Assembly (NCBI GenBank): GCA_036264355.1
Contig: DATARD010000403.1
Span: forward strand, 5,444-69,443
Reading direction: 5' to 3'
Length of the DNA stretch: 64,000 nucleotides
Origin: UBA5704 sp036264355
GTDB taxonomy: Bacteria; Acidobacteriota; Thermoanaerobaculia; Multivoradales; UBA5704
A program made the position numbers and the translations under genes. Positions 49,203-57,913 of this stretch are shown piece by piece (the first letter of the stretch is position 1; every line of letters begins with the position of its first letter). Under the pieces are notes generated by a model. That model was not told the DNA's origin. It saw nothing but the letters and a program-made list of their open reading frames with translations, and ran no database searches.

Positions 49203-49892
49203 TCAGAACCCCGGCACCGTGAGGCTCTTGCCGTTGTCCTGCGGTCCCAGCTCGAGCAGGAACGGCGCGGCGCGGTCGGCCCAGCGCTCGGGGCCGGGGT
49301 AGCCTTTGGCGGATTGGCCGAAGCAGCTTTCGAGCATCGCGGTGTGGATGACGCCGGGGTTGAGGGCGACGGCGGCGAGGCCGGGGGGGAGCTCCTCGGC
49401 GAGGGCTCGCGTCAGGCCTTCGATCCCCCACTTGGCGGCGCAGTAGGGAGCGACCTCGGCGGCGTGGGAACGGCCCCAGCCGGAGCTCAGGTTCACCACC
49501 ACGCCATGGCCGCGCTCCAGCATGGAGGGGAGGAAGTAGCGCACCATGTGGTAGGTCCCTTTGAGGGCCACGTCGACGACGCGGGAGAACTCCCCCTCCG
49601 GCACCTGCCAGAGCGGCGCGTTGGCATTGATCACTCCGGCGTTGTTGATCAACAGGTCGACCGGCGGATGGCGGGCGAGGACGCGGCGGGACCAGGTTTC
49701 GACTTCGACGGCGGAGGCGACGTCGACCACGGAGAATCCGTGCGGCTCGCCGAGCAGCGCCTGCATGTCTTCGACCGCCTTCCAGGTGCGGGCGCAGCCG
49801 ATGACGACGTGGCCCAGGGTGGCCATGCGCAGGGCGAGCGCATGGCCGAGGCCACGGCTGACGCCGGTGATGAGCACTGTCCGGCTGGCCAT
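49203..49892 (-). CDS. Short-chain dehydrogenase/reductase
   Basis: 229 residues from the ATG at 49892; the frame is open upstream but only over coding sequence of the next gene. Cofactor motif TVLITGVSRGLGHALA, NNAGVINANAPL, the catalytic serine in VVNLSSGWGRS and the Y-x-x-x-K in APYCAAKWGIEGL are all present. NAD(P)-dependent oxidoreductase of unknown substrate. It begins 9 bases after the DegV fusion gene stop, so the two are probably cotranscribed. The 223-base stretch 48980-49202 before it shows no gene. Confidence 0.88.
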   Translation of the reverse strand: MASRTVLITGVSRGLGHALALRMATLGHVVIGCARTWKAVEDMQALLGEPHGFSVVDVASAVEVETWSRRVLARHPPVDLLINNAGVINANAPLWQVPEGEFSRVVDVALKGTYHMVRYFLPSMLERGHGVVVNLSSGWGRSHAAEVAPYCAAKWGIEGLTRALAEELPPGLAAVALNPGVIHTAMLESCFGQSAKGYPGPERWADRAAPFLLELGPQDNGKSLTVPGF

Positions 49893-49900
49893 GCTCGCCG

Positions 49901-51736
49901 TCACTGGGGCTCGGGGAGCGGCGCCACCGTCGGCAGCTCGTCGGCGGTGGGTTGAAAGAGGGCGGCGCCGACCGTGCCGGGGCCGGCGTGAGTGCCGACG
50001 ACAGGACCCATCTCGGCGACGGTCAGCTCGGCGACGTCGAAGGACTTTTGAATCAATCCGCGCAGCCGGTCGGCCCACACCGGCGCCTTGGCGTGGGCGA
50101 CGTTCACCACCACCGGCCGCTTCGGATCGATCCCGGCACGGAACAGCTCGATGAGGCGCGGCTGCGCCGCCCGGCCGCCGCGCACTTTGTCGACCGCCGT
50201 GACCTCGCCGTTCACCACGCCGAGGATCGGCTTGATGCCGAGCAGGTTGCCGATGAAGGCGCGCCCTTTGCCGATGCGGCCGCCGCGCGCCAAATAGTCG
50301 AGGGTGTTGACGGCGAAGTAGACGTGGATGCGGCTGCGCATCGCCTCCAGGCGCTCGACGATGACGTCCGGCTCGATGCCGCGCCGCGCCATGCGGGCGG
50401 CGAAGAGGGCGAGCATGCCCAGTCCCAGGCTGACGCTGTTGCTGTCCACGACGCGCAGGATCACTTGCTCCGCCTCGCCGCGCAGGCGCTGCATCTCGGG
50501 CAGCCCCTCCTCCGCCGCGGCGCGCGCGTGCACCACGGTCTGCGACAGGGTTTCGGCGATGTGCACCGAAATCACGTCGCGGTCCGCGGCGAGGGCGCGG
50601 TAGACGTCCAGGAAGTCGCTCTTCGAGGGCGGATTGGTGCGCGGGTGCTCCTGCCCCTTCTCCAGCAGGTCGTAAAACTCCTTCGGCCGCAGGTCGACGC
50701 CGTCGTGGTAGACGCGGTCGCCGAAGAGCACCAGCAGCGGCACGATCTGGATGCCATGGGCGCGCGCCAGGTCGGGCGGCAGGTCGCAGGTCGAGTCGGT
50801 GACCACGCGCACCAGGTCGCGCGGCTCCTCCAGGACGACAATCCCCAGCTCGCGCAGGCCGAGCAGGTCGCGCAGGATCTGGCCGTCGGTGGCCGGCAGG
50901 GCGTCGAGCAGGCGGCCGACGGTGACGCTGGCGGGCACGGCGGCGAGCAGCTCCTGCTGGCGCGCGTTGTAGCGGGTCTCGAAGAAGGCGGGGCCGACCT
51001 GCACGCGCACCCGCGAGCGCGGATCGGGCGCGTCGTGGACGGCGTCTTCGAGGGCGAGGATGATCAGCGCCTTGAGATCCAGCTTGATCTCTTGCGCCGC
51101 TTTGACCGGACCGGTGACGTCGGGCGGCCGGAGCTGCACCCAGAACGGGCCGGCGTCGAGATGGCTCAGCCGGCAGAATGCCTTGACGCCCGTCGTGCGC
51201 CCGGCCGCGGCGCCCGCGACCTCGCCGTTCTCCAGGGTGATCTTCCCCTCGGCGCAGACCACCCGGCCGGTGGCGTTCGCCCGGGCCAGGCCGCGCAACA
51301 GCTCCATCAGGGGATGGAGCGACAGATCGCCCACCAGCGATTCGAGGTTGGCGTCGGGCTCCAGGCCGACCTCGCGGCCGAGAAGGACGAGATGGATGCG
51401 GCGCACCAGGTCGGCGCCGTCGAGGCCGGCGGCGTCGAGGAACAGCACCTCTTCGGGCAGCTCGCGCCCCTGCTGCTCGCCCTCGCCGAGGAGGAGCAGG
51501 GTGTGATCGGAGCCGGAGACCCGCGCCGCGAAGCGCGCCATCAAGGGCGAGCCGCCGTTCAAGGCAAACACCGCCGGAGCGACGACGATGCCGGGACCGA
51601 GCTTCTCGGCGAAGCGCATCCCCTGCTGCTCATCGACCGCCGGGATCACCTCGTAGCCGAATTCGGTCAGCCCCGTCGCGATCTCGCGACGACGGAACGC
51701 CTCTGGATCGACGACGAGAACGGCGGGCCGGGACAC
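49901..51736 (-). CDS. Fusion protein: receiver-like domain, DUF4388/PATAN-like domain, DegV domain
   Basis: 611 residues from the GTG at 51736, chosen because AGGAAGG lies just upstream; a GTG at 51781 is also possible. The first 120 residues look like a degenerate response-regulator receiver (AVLVVDPEAFRRREIATGLTEFGYEV, VLFLDAAGLDG). Next is a DUF4388-like domain (ESLVGDLSLHPLMELLRGLARANATGRVV, LENGEVAGAAAGRTTGVKAFCRL). From about residue 325 a complete DegV fatty-acid-binding domain follows: VVTDSTCDLPPDLARAHGIQIVPLLVLFGD, SKSDFLDVYRALA, RVVDSNSVSLGLGML and DYLARGGRIGKGRAFIGNLLGIKPIL. DegV proteins bind fatty acids for FakA kinases. Its fusion to signalling domains is unusual. Confidence 0.85.
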   Translation of the reverse strand: MSRPAVLVVDPEAFRRREIATGLTEFGYEVIPAVDEQQGMRFAEKLGPGIVVAPAVFALNGGSPLMARFAARVSGSDHTLLLLGEGEQQGRELPEEVLFLDAAGLDGADLVRRIHLVLLGREVGLEPDANLESLVGDLSLHPLMELLRGLARANATGRVVCAEGKITLENGEVAGAAAGRTTGVKAFCRLSHLDAGPFWVQLRPPDVTGPVKAAQEIKLDLKALIILALEDAVHDAPDPRSRVRVQVGPAFFETRYNARQQELLAAVPASVTVGRLLDALPATDGQILRDLLGLRELGIVVLEEPRDLVRVVTDSTCDLPPDLARAHGIQIVPLLVLFGDRVYHDGVDLRPKEFYDLLEKGQEHPRTNPPSKSDFLDVYRALAADRDVISVHIAETLSQTVVHARAAAEEGLPEMQRLRGEAEQVILRVVDSNSVSLGLGMLALFAARMARRGIEPDVIVERLEAMRSRIHVYFAVNTLDYLARGGRIGKGRAFIGNLLGIKPILGVVNGEVTAVDKVRGGRAAQPRLIELFRAGIDPKRPVVVNVAHAKAPVWADRLRGLIQKSFDVAELTVAEMGPVVGTHAGPGTVGAALFQPTADELPTVAPLPEPQ

Positions 51737-51808
51737 TGGGTCAAATCCTTCCTGGGAGATTCGATGGACGGAAACCTGCACAGCATACCCCCTCGCGGAG
51801 GCCGGCGG

Positions 51809-52546
51809 CTATATGAGGTCGAACTCGGCCATCACCGGCAGGTGGTCGCTGGCCAGGCGCGCCACCTGGAGACGGCAGCGGTGGATGCCGGCGAGGCGCA
51901 GGGTGCCGCGGAAGTAGATGCGGTCGAGCGGGCCCTGGGGCGAGAAGCTGGGATAGGTCGCCAGCGCGCGCCGCCGGCCGGTGCGGCTGTCGGTGGCGCT
52001 CTGGAATCCCAGGCCGTTGGTGAACACCGGCCAGAGGAGCGAACGCCAGTCGTTGAAGTCGCCGCCGACGAGGGTCGGCATGCTGCCGTCCAGGCCGCTC
52101 AGCTCCGAGGAGCGGGCGAGCAGCTCGATCTGCTTCTGGCGCTCGCGGGCGGAGAGCCCGAGGTGGAGATTGAACACCTCCAGCGGCTTGCCCTCGGCGA
52201 GCAGCACCGTGGTGTGCTGGCAGCCGCGGCGGATCCAGCTCTGGTCGACGGAGAGGTCGATGTTGCGCTCGCGCAGGATGGGGAAGCGGCTCAGGGTGGC
52301 GTTGCCGTAGCGCCCCTTCTTGAGGCTGACGTTGTGGCCGACGGCGAAATGGGGATAGCCGGACTCGGCGGCCAGCTCCTTGGCGAGATCGAGCTCGCGC
52401 GAGCGGGGAGCCCCCTCGTCGACTTCCTGCAAGAGGACGAGATCCGCACTGTGATGGTGCAGGATCTCGATGATGCGCTCGGGCTTGAAACGGCGGTCGA
52501 CGCCGATCGCCCGGTGGATGTTGTAGGTAAGGACTTTCAAACGCAC
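51809..52546 (-). CDS. Endonuclease/exonuclease/phosphatase (EEP) family protein
   Basis: 245 residues from the GTG at 52546. All EEP catalytic motifs occur: LKVLTYNIHRAIG, LVLLQEVDEG (metal Glu), FNLHLGLSARERQKQIELL, VGGDFNDWRSLLWPVF (Asp and Asn) and the final LASDHLPVMAEFDL (Asp-His). Members cut DNA/RNA, phospholipids or phosphoinositides with Mg2+. No signal peptide is seen, so it is probably cytoplasmic. Divergent from the DUF488 gene with 90 bases between starts. Confidence 0.88.
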   Translation of the reverse strand: MRLKVLTYNIHRAIGVDRRFKPERIIEILHHHSADLVLLQEVDEGAPRSRELDLAKELAAESGYPHFAVGHNVSLKKGRYGNATLSRFPILRERNIDLSVDQSWIRRGCQHTTVLLAEGKPLEVFNLHLGLSARERQKQIELLARSSELSGLDGSMPTLVGGDFNDWRSLLWPVFTNGLGFQSATDSRTGRRRALATYPSFSPQGPLDRIYFRGTLRLAGIHRCRLQVARLASDHLPVMAEFDLI

Positions 52547-52636
52547 ACGCGTCTCCGCTCCGCCGGAGGGAACCTCGGCTCCGGCCAGTTTCTTCCCGGC
52601 TCCCGGTTGAGATCTCCATCTTCTATAGTAGCCGGG

Positions 52637-53197
52637 ATGCCGCCCGTCCTGACGATCGGCCACTCCACGCGCCCCATCGGCGAGCTCCTGTCTCTCCTGG
52701 CCGAAAACGGCGTCGAGCTGCTGCTGGACGTCCGCCGCTTCCCGGGCTCGCGGCGCCATCCGCAGTTCTCCCGCGACGCCCTGGCGGCGTCGCTCGCCGG
52801 GGCCGGCATCGAATACATGCACGAGCCGCGCCTCGGCGGCCGGCGCGCCGCCCGCCCCGATTCGCCGCACACCGCCTGGCGGGTGGAAGCCTTCCGCGGC
52901 TACGCCGATCACATGGAAAGCGCGGACTTCCAGGCGGCCCTGGAGGAGCTGATCGAGCGGAGCCGTACCCGGACGGTCGCCATCCTCTGCGCCGAAGCGG
53001 TCCCCTGGCGCTGCCACCGCCGCCTGATTTCCGACGCCCTCGAAGCCCGGGGGATCGAAGTGCGCCACATCCTCGGCCCCGGCCGCACGGAACGGCACGA
53101 GATCGATCCGAACGCCCGCGTGCTGGATGGCGGGCGGCGGCTGGTGTATGCGGGGCCGGAGGAACCACAGCGGGGGTTGTTCGAGGAGGGGGGATAG
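52637..53197 (+). CDS. DUF488 domain protein
   Basis: 186 residues. It has the conserved starting motif TIGHSTRPIGELLSLL, LLLDVRRFPGSRRHPQF, the Y-x-x-x-x-x-L-G-G segment (YMHEPRLGGRR) and the paired cysteines in ILCAEAVPWRCHRRLISDAL. The C-x-E-x(5)-C-H-R motif suggests a thiol- or metal-based chemistry, but no activity is established for the family. It overlaps nothing and lies 4 bases before the membrane protein gene, so they form one transcript. Confidence 0.9.
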   Translation: MPPVLTIGHSTRPIGELLSLLAENGVELLLDVRRFPGSRRHPQFSRDALAASLAGAGIEYMHEPRLGGRRAARPDSPHTAWRVEAFRGYADHMESADFQAALEELIERSRTRTVAILCAEAVPWRCHRRLISDALEARGIEVRHILGPGRTERHEIDPNARVLDGGRRLVYAGPEEPQRGLFEEGG

Positions 53198-53201
53198 CGT
53201 C

Positions 53202-55571
53202 GTGAAATCCGAAGACCGTCCCCTCCTCGCCGTGCTGGCGGCGGCGCTGCTGGTGTGGGCGTGGGTGTGCGTGCCCACCATCCTGGGGGTGCGGACGTTC
53301 TATCTGCGCGACGTCTTCCTCACCCATCTGCCGCTCAAGGCGTTCGGAGCGGCGGAGCTCGCGGCGGGGCGGATTCCGGCGTTCAATCCCACCTGGGGGC
53401 TCGGCCAGCCGTTCCGCGGCAATCCGAATGCTTTGGCGTTCTATCCGGACAATCTCTTCTATCTGGCGCTGCCGTTCTGGAGCGCGTTCAATCTCCATTT
53501 TGCGCTGCACTGGCTGCTCGCGCTGATCGGCATGGCGGCTTTGGCGCGCGAGATGGGTCAGGGAAAGGCCGCCGCTCTTCTCGCCGGGATGACCTACGCC
53601 GGCTCGGGGTGGATGCTCTCGGCGCTGACCTTCTACAACACGCTGACGGTTGCCGCCTGGTGGCCGCTGGTGCTGCTCGGCGCGGTGCGCGGCGGGCGGC
53701 GTGGCATCGCTCTCGGCGGGATCGCGTGCGGCTTCGCGCTGCTGGGCGGCGAGCCGGTGACCGCGGCGCTCGGGCTGGTTCCACTTCTGCTGGCCGCGGT
53801 GTCGCGCCATGGGGGACGGCGGGGGACGGTCACCGCGATGGCGGTCGGCACGGTCGGGATGGTGATCGCGCTGCCGCAGGTGGTGGCCACGCTCCGCGTG
53901 CTGCCGTTCACGGTGCGCGGCGGCCAGGGGGTGAGCGTGGCGCAGGCGGTGCACTACACGCTGCATCCGGCGCGACTGCTGGAGCTGGTCCTCCCCTTCC
54001 CGTTCGGTTGGCCGGCGTACATCGGCCGCCATGGCATCTGGAACGTGAAGGTACTCCCCGACGTGCCGCTCTTCTTTTCGCTCTACGCCGGAATCCTCGC
54101 CGTCTGGCTGGCCGCCGCCGCAGCCCGCCGGCATCGCGGCTGGGCGCTGCTCGCGGTGGCAGGACCGGTCGTCGCCCTGATCGCGGGCCTGCGCGGCGAT
54201 CTGCTGGTCACCGTCGGCTTCGGTCTGTTCCGGTTCCCCGAGAAGTTTGTCTTCTGGCTGGTGCTTGCTCTGCCGCTCCTCGCCGGCTGGGGATTGGAGC
54301 GGGCTCTAGGTGAAGGATTGGGCCGATGGCGCAAGCTGGCGGCAGTTGCTGGAGGACTGTTTCTCGTCCTCGCCGCGGCGGTGACGGCAGCCGGTCCGTT
54401 CCTGATCGCCGGGGTCGAACGCACCTTCGCGGCGAACCCTCCCGGACCGACCGAGCCGGCGACGTACCGCCCCGCGGCGCTCGCGCTGTTGCGGACCCAG
54501 ATCGGCTCCTGGCAGCTCGCGCTCGCCGTCGCCGGCGCGGCTCTCGCCCTGGCGTTCCTGGCGACGCGAGCCCGCGTACCGCGATCCCGCCAGGCGGTTC
54601 TCCTCGCCGGCTTGCACCTCGCGACGCTCCTCCAACTCTATCCACTCGCCACGACGGATTCGACGGCGCCCTACCGTCAGCCCTCCACCTGGGCCCGAAG
54701 GCTGGGACCGGGAACGGCGGTGCTGGACGAGACGCTCGCCGTGCCGCCCTGGGAGCCCGATCCGCCGTATCGTCTGCCGGACGGTCCGCGCACCGTGCTG
54801 GAGCGCTTGAAGGCGGAGGATCTGAGCGCCGCGCCGGGCCTTCTGCACGGCCTCACCTACCCGCTCGCGCCGGACCTCGAAGGGATGCACACCCTCCTCT
54901 TCAAGCCGATGCTCGACGGCCTTCCCACTCTGCAATGGGAAGAGCGGGCGCGCTGGTTCCGCGCCGTCGGCCTGCAAGCCGTCGTCGCCTTCGAAGATCC
55001 GGGATCGCCGGCTCTCCGCCTCCTCGACACCACGGAGCGCTACGGCGTGACCACCCGCCTCTACGCCGTCGCCGATCCGGCGCCGCCGGTGTGGTGGCCG
55101 CAACGGCTCCTCCCCGCGGCGACTGCGGACGAAGCCTTCACCCTGGTCAGCCACAATCCGGACCCCGTCGCCGCCGTCGCGGCGACGACCGTCCGGCCGG
55201 TGGCGCACGATCCGGCCGGGAAAGCACGTCTGATCGCCGCATCGCCCGACCGCATCGAGATCGAGACAGAGGGCGGTGGCGGCGTCGCCGTCGTGCGCCG
55301 TGCCTGGCAGCCGCTCTTCACCGCGCGGACGGACGGACGGCGGATCGAGACGGTGCCGGTCAATCTCAATCTCCTCGGTGTGCAGGTGCCGGCCGGTCGC
55401 CACCGGGTGGTCGTGGAAGTTTCGGCGTGGCCGGAGATTCTGGCGGGGTGTGTCGCGTTCGTGGCGTTGGGGTGGGCGGTGGTGGTGGCAATGCGGACCC
55501 CTCACCCCCTGCCCCCTCTCCCACACGCCCTCCCTTCCCCCGGGAGAGGGGGAAACACCTCAGCCCTTTGA
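53202..55571 (+). CDS. Large membrane protein, YfhO-like
   Basis: 789 residues from the GTG at 53202, next to GGAGGGGGG. There are about 11-12 hydrophobic helices, the first at VLAAALLVWAWVCVPTI, and extracytoplasmic loops with DVFLTHLPLKAFGAAELAAGRIPAFNPTWGLGQPFRGNP, the kind of D-x-x-x-x-P segment found in YfhO/GT-C-like membrane proteins. The C-terminal 250 residues are soluble (TTDSTAPYRQPSTWARR, EDLSAAPGLLHGLTYPLAPDLEGMHTLL) and end in a helix (AGCVAFVALGWAVVVAM). The last 25 residues (TPHPLPPLPHALPSPGRGG) are encoded by a REP-like repeat and are not native. It is probably a transferase or flippase for lipid-linked sugars; not proven. Confidence 0.75.
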   Translation: MKSEDRPLLAVLAAALLVWAWVCVPTILGVRTFYLRDVFLTHLPLKAFGAAELAAGRIPAFNPTWGLGQPFRGNPNALAFYPDNLFYLALPFWSAFNLHFALHWLLALIGMAALAREMGQGKAAALLAGMTYAGSGWMLSALTFYNTLTVAAWWPLVLLGAVRGGRRGIALGGIACGFALLGGEPVTAALGLVPLLLAAVSRHGGRRGTVTAMAVGTVGMVIALPQVVATLRVLPFTVRGGQGVSVAQAVHYTLHPARLLELVLPFPFGWPAYIGRHGIWNVKVLPDVPLFFSLYAGILAVWLAAAAARRHRGWALLAVAGPVVALIAGLRGDLLVTVGFGLFRFPEKFVFWLVLALPLLAGWGLERALGEGLGRWRKLAAVAGGLFLVLAAAVTAAGPFLIAGVERTFAANPPGPTEPATYRPAALALLRTQIGSWQLALAVAGAALALAFLATRARVPRSRQAVLLAGLHLATLLQLYPLATTDSTAPYRQPSTWARRLGPGTAVLDETLAVPPWEPDPPYRLPDGPRTVLERLKAEDLSAAPGLLHGLTYPLAPDLEGMHTLLFKPMLDGLPTLQWEERARWFRAVGLQAVVAFEDPGSPALRLLDTTERYGVTTRLYAVADPAPPVWWPQRLLPAATADEAFTLVSHNPDPVAAVAATTVRPVAHDPAGKARLIAASPDRIEIETEGGGGVAVVRRAWQPLFTARTDGRRIETVPVNLNLLGVQVPAGRHRVVVEVSAWPEILAGCVAFVALGWAVVVAMRTPHPLPPLPHALPSPGRGGNTSAL

Positions 55572-55634
55572 GTTTTCCTCCCCCTCTCCCGGGAGAATGT
55601 GCGGGTGTGTGGGAGAGGGGGCAGGGGGTGAGGG
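55498..55634. repeat. REP-like inverted repeat, copy 3 (28-base perfect arms)
   Basis: Left arm 55498-55525 contains CCCTCACCCCCTGCCCCCTC and the right arm 55607-55634 is its exact complement. An inner CCCGGGAGAGGGGGA / TCCCCCTCTCCCGGG pair lies within. It occupies the gap between the convergent membrane protein and secreted HExxE protein genes and overlaps the last 25 codons of the former. Confidence 0.85.
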
Positions 55635-55647
55635 CTTCAGGCCGCTC

Positions 55648-56460
55648 CTAGCAACTGATGCACCTGCCCAGGAGGTTCGACCACTCGTCCTGGTAGGAGT
55701 AGCCGCCGGTGCCGATGAACGGCGAGGGCGTCCAGGCGCACTTGTCGTCGGCCTCTTGGCCGGTCGTACCGTCCCACCAGGCATTCACCGGGTCGGTGGC
55801 GGCTTCGCGGGTCTCGTGGACGAGGAAATGCTCCGCGTTCTGCACGTTCGACCAGCCGGCGACTCTGCAGCCGCTGCAGCCCGGCCAGGGGATGATGGTG
55901 TACTTCGCGGTGTGGCCGGAGGTGCTGTACGCGCCATGGTACGCACAGTAGGCGAGGCTCGGGCCGCCGCACGAGGTGCTGCCACCGCTCGAAGAGTACG
56001 AGGTGCTCGGGATGACGACCGTATAGATCGCGCTGTTGTCGAAGGTGTGGGTCGAGAGATACGTAGTCACCTTGCTCTGGACCGTGGAGTCGGTGACGTT
56101 GGTCGGCGGCAGGGTGGTGTCGAACCAGTCGGGGGTGCCGCCGGCGAGGTTGCAGGGGAAGGTGATTCCATACTGATTGATGGTCTTCCACTCACAGGTG
56201 CTGCCGAGCTGGTTGCGGAAGGCCTGCAGGGTCGTGGCGTAGGTGTTGTCGGCGCCACCGGTGGCAAAGGTCGGCCCCCAGAAGATCAGGACGACGTGGG
56301 GGCAGGCGATGACGCCGCCGCCATGGTTGGTCAGATTCGACTTGTCGAGGCTCGGGGGCTGCACCCCCTTCGGCTTCGCGTAGCAGATGGGAGCCGCGTG
56401 GGCCGCGGCGGCCAACAGGCCGCAAGACAGCATCAGCGCGCACTTCATGGATCGCGTCAT
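55648..56460 (-). CDS. Secreted protein with HExxE motif (EXORDIUM-like family)
   Basis: 270 residues. The signal peptide is MTRSMKCALMLSCGLLAAAAHA. The mature part has HVVLIFWGPTF, an early strand of the fold, and SAIYTVVIPSTSYSSSGGSTSCGG and, in the C-terminal part, FLVHETREAATDPVNAWWDG. The H-E-x-x-E-x-x-T-D-P segment and the I-F-W-G motif resemble the plant EXORDIUM/phosphate-induced family and its bacterial secreted relatives. It could bind a metal, but catalysis is unproven. There are about nine cysteines, consistent with disulfides outside the cell. Confidence 0.65.
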   Translation of the reverse strand: MTRSMKCALMLSCGLLAAAAHAAPICYAKPKGVQPPSLDKSNLTNHGGGVIACPHVVLIFWGPTFATGGADNTYATTLQAFRNQLGSTCEWKTINQYGITFPCNLAGGTPDWFDTTLPPTNVTDSTVQSKVTTYLSTHTFDNSAIYTVVIPSTSYSSSGGSTSCGGPSLAYCAYHGAYSTSGHTAKYTIIPWPGCSGCRVAGWSNVQNAEHFLVHETREAATDPVNAWWDGTTGQEADDKCAWTPSPFIGTGGYSYQDEWSNLLGRCISC

Positions 56461-56533
56461 ATCCTGTTCCTCCGCGAGGGTTATTCCTTCAAAGGATCAA
56501 GTGCTTGTCGCGATCAGAAGCGAGCCGCTCCCC

Positions 56534-57817
56534 TCATCCCCGCAGCAATCCTTCCAGCTCGTCCGGATGGCTCGCGCGCATCCGCGCCTCGTCGATGTCG
56601 ATCTTCCCTTCGCGCACGAGGTTGGCGAGCGACTGCTCCAGGGAGATCATGCCGTGGCGCTTGCCGAGGGTGATTTCGTTGTAGAGCTTCTGGAGATGAT
56701 CGCTGCGGATGTGGTGGCGCACCGGGTAGCTCGCCAGGAGGAGCTCCACCGCCGGCACCCGGCCGCGGCCGTCGGAGCGCGGCACGAGCTGTTGCACGAT
56801 GATGGCGTTGAGCGCGAGCGCGAGCTGGTGGCGGATCTGGGTCTGTTGCGCCGGCGGGAAGACGTCCACGATGCGGTGCACGGCCTGGGCGGCATCGTTG
56901 GTGTGCAGGGTCGAGAGGACGAGATGGCCCGTTTCGGCCGCGGTGATCGCCGTCGCGACGGTTTCGAGATCGCGCATCTCGCCGACCAGGAGGACGTCCG
57001 GATCCTGGCGGAGCGCGGCGCGCAGGGCTTCGGGAAAGGACCGGGCGTCGCGGCCGATCTCGATGTGCTCGATGACCGCCTTGCCCGGCCGGTGCTCGTA
57101 TTCGATCGGATCTTCGATGGTGAGGATGTGGCAGGAGCGGGTACGGTTGAGCTCACCGACCAGCGCGGCCAGGGTGGACGACTTGCCCGAGCCGGTGGGG
57201 CCGCAGACGAGGACGAGGCCCCGGCTCTGCCGCACCAGTTCGGCGAACGAGAGCGGCAGGTTGAGACCGGCGATGCTGGGGATTTCCAGCGGCAGAGAAC
57301 GAATCGCCGCGGCGAGCTGGCCGCCCTGCCGGTGCAGGTTCACCCGGAAACGCCAGGAAGGGCCGCTGGCGATGTCGAGCTCGCGGCCAGGCGACAGGCG
57401 GAGCGGGAAGTCCGCATAGCCGCGTTCGTCCAGGTCGCGGCGCGAACGGCCGCCGAGGTGCGGGCGGAAGATGTGCGCCATCTCGTCGCCGTCGAGCGAC
57501 TCCCCCTCGGTGCGCACCAAGCGGCCGTCCAGCCTGAAGACCGGCGGCATGCCGGCGATCAGCAGCAGGTCGCTCGCGTTCTGGCGGATCATCTCCAGGA
57601 GGTAGCGGTCGAGCACCTCCCCCTCCTCCACCCGCGCCTGCGCCGGGCGGTCGAGCAGCTCGGCGACCGGGGCCGTGCCCCCCGGCACGATGCCCGCGCG
57701 CGGGGTGACGAATTCCGGGGGCTCGGTGAATTCCGCCGGCGCGTCGTCCACGATCTCTCCTGTGTTGAGCTGGCGGACGAGCTGGTCCATCTCCGGGTTG
57801 CGGATGCGTTCGGTCAT
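56534..57817 (-). CDS. PilT/PilU-type ATPase
   Basis: 427 residues from the ATG at 57817. The first 90 residues are an extra N-terminal region not seen in short PilT. A typical PilT body follows: DRYLLEMIRQNASDLLLIAGMPPVFRLDG, the P-loop GLVLVCGPTGSGKSSTLAALVG, Asp-box CHILTIEDPIEYEH, Walker B DPDVLLVGEMRDLETVATAITAAETGHLVLSTLHTND and the His-box. The C-terminus (HDGMISLEQ-like, here KRHGMISLEQSLANLVREG) and RASHPDELEGLL are typical of the retraction ATPase. It should disassemble type IV pili; no other pilus gene is visible in the window. Confidence 0.9.
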   Translation of the reverse strand: MTERIRNPEMDQLVRQLNTGEIVDDAPAEFTEPPEFVTPRAGIVPGGTAPVAELLDRPAQARVEEGEVLDRYLLEMIRQNASDLLLIAGMPPVFRLDGRLVRTEGESLDGDEMAHIFRPHLGGRSRRDLDERGYADFPLRLSPGRELDIASGPSWRFRVNLHRQGGQLAAAIRSLPLEIPSIAGLNLPLSFAELVRQSRGLVLVCGPTGSGKSSTLAALVGELNRTRSCHILTIEDPIEYEHRPGKAVIEHIEIGRDARSFPEALRAALRQDPDVLLVGEMRDLETVATAITAAETGHLVLSTLHTNDAAQAVHRIVDVFPPAQQTQIRHQLALALNAIIVQQLVPRSDGRGRVPAVELLLASYPVRHHIRSDHLQKLYNEITLGKRHGMISLEQSLANLVREGKIDIDEARMRASHPDELEGLLRG

Positions 57818-57913
57818 CGCGTCATTCTCTCCCGGCGGGATCATACGGAATGGACGGGCCGTTCGTCGCCATGCGATAGGATGCGCCCGGCTCACGAACC
57901 GAAGGAGAGCGAG

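Noticed and set aside
49952..53197. 1081-codon plus-strand frame running into DUF488
   Set aside because: Only its last 186 residues (from the ATG at 52637) are real; the rest is antisense to the DegV fusion and EEP genes.
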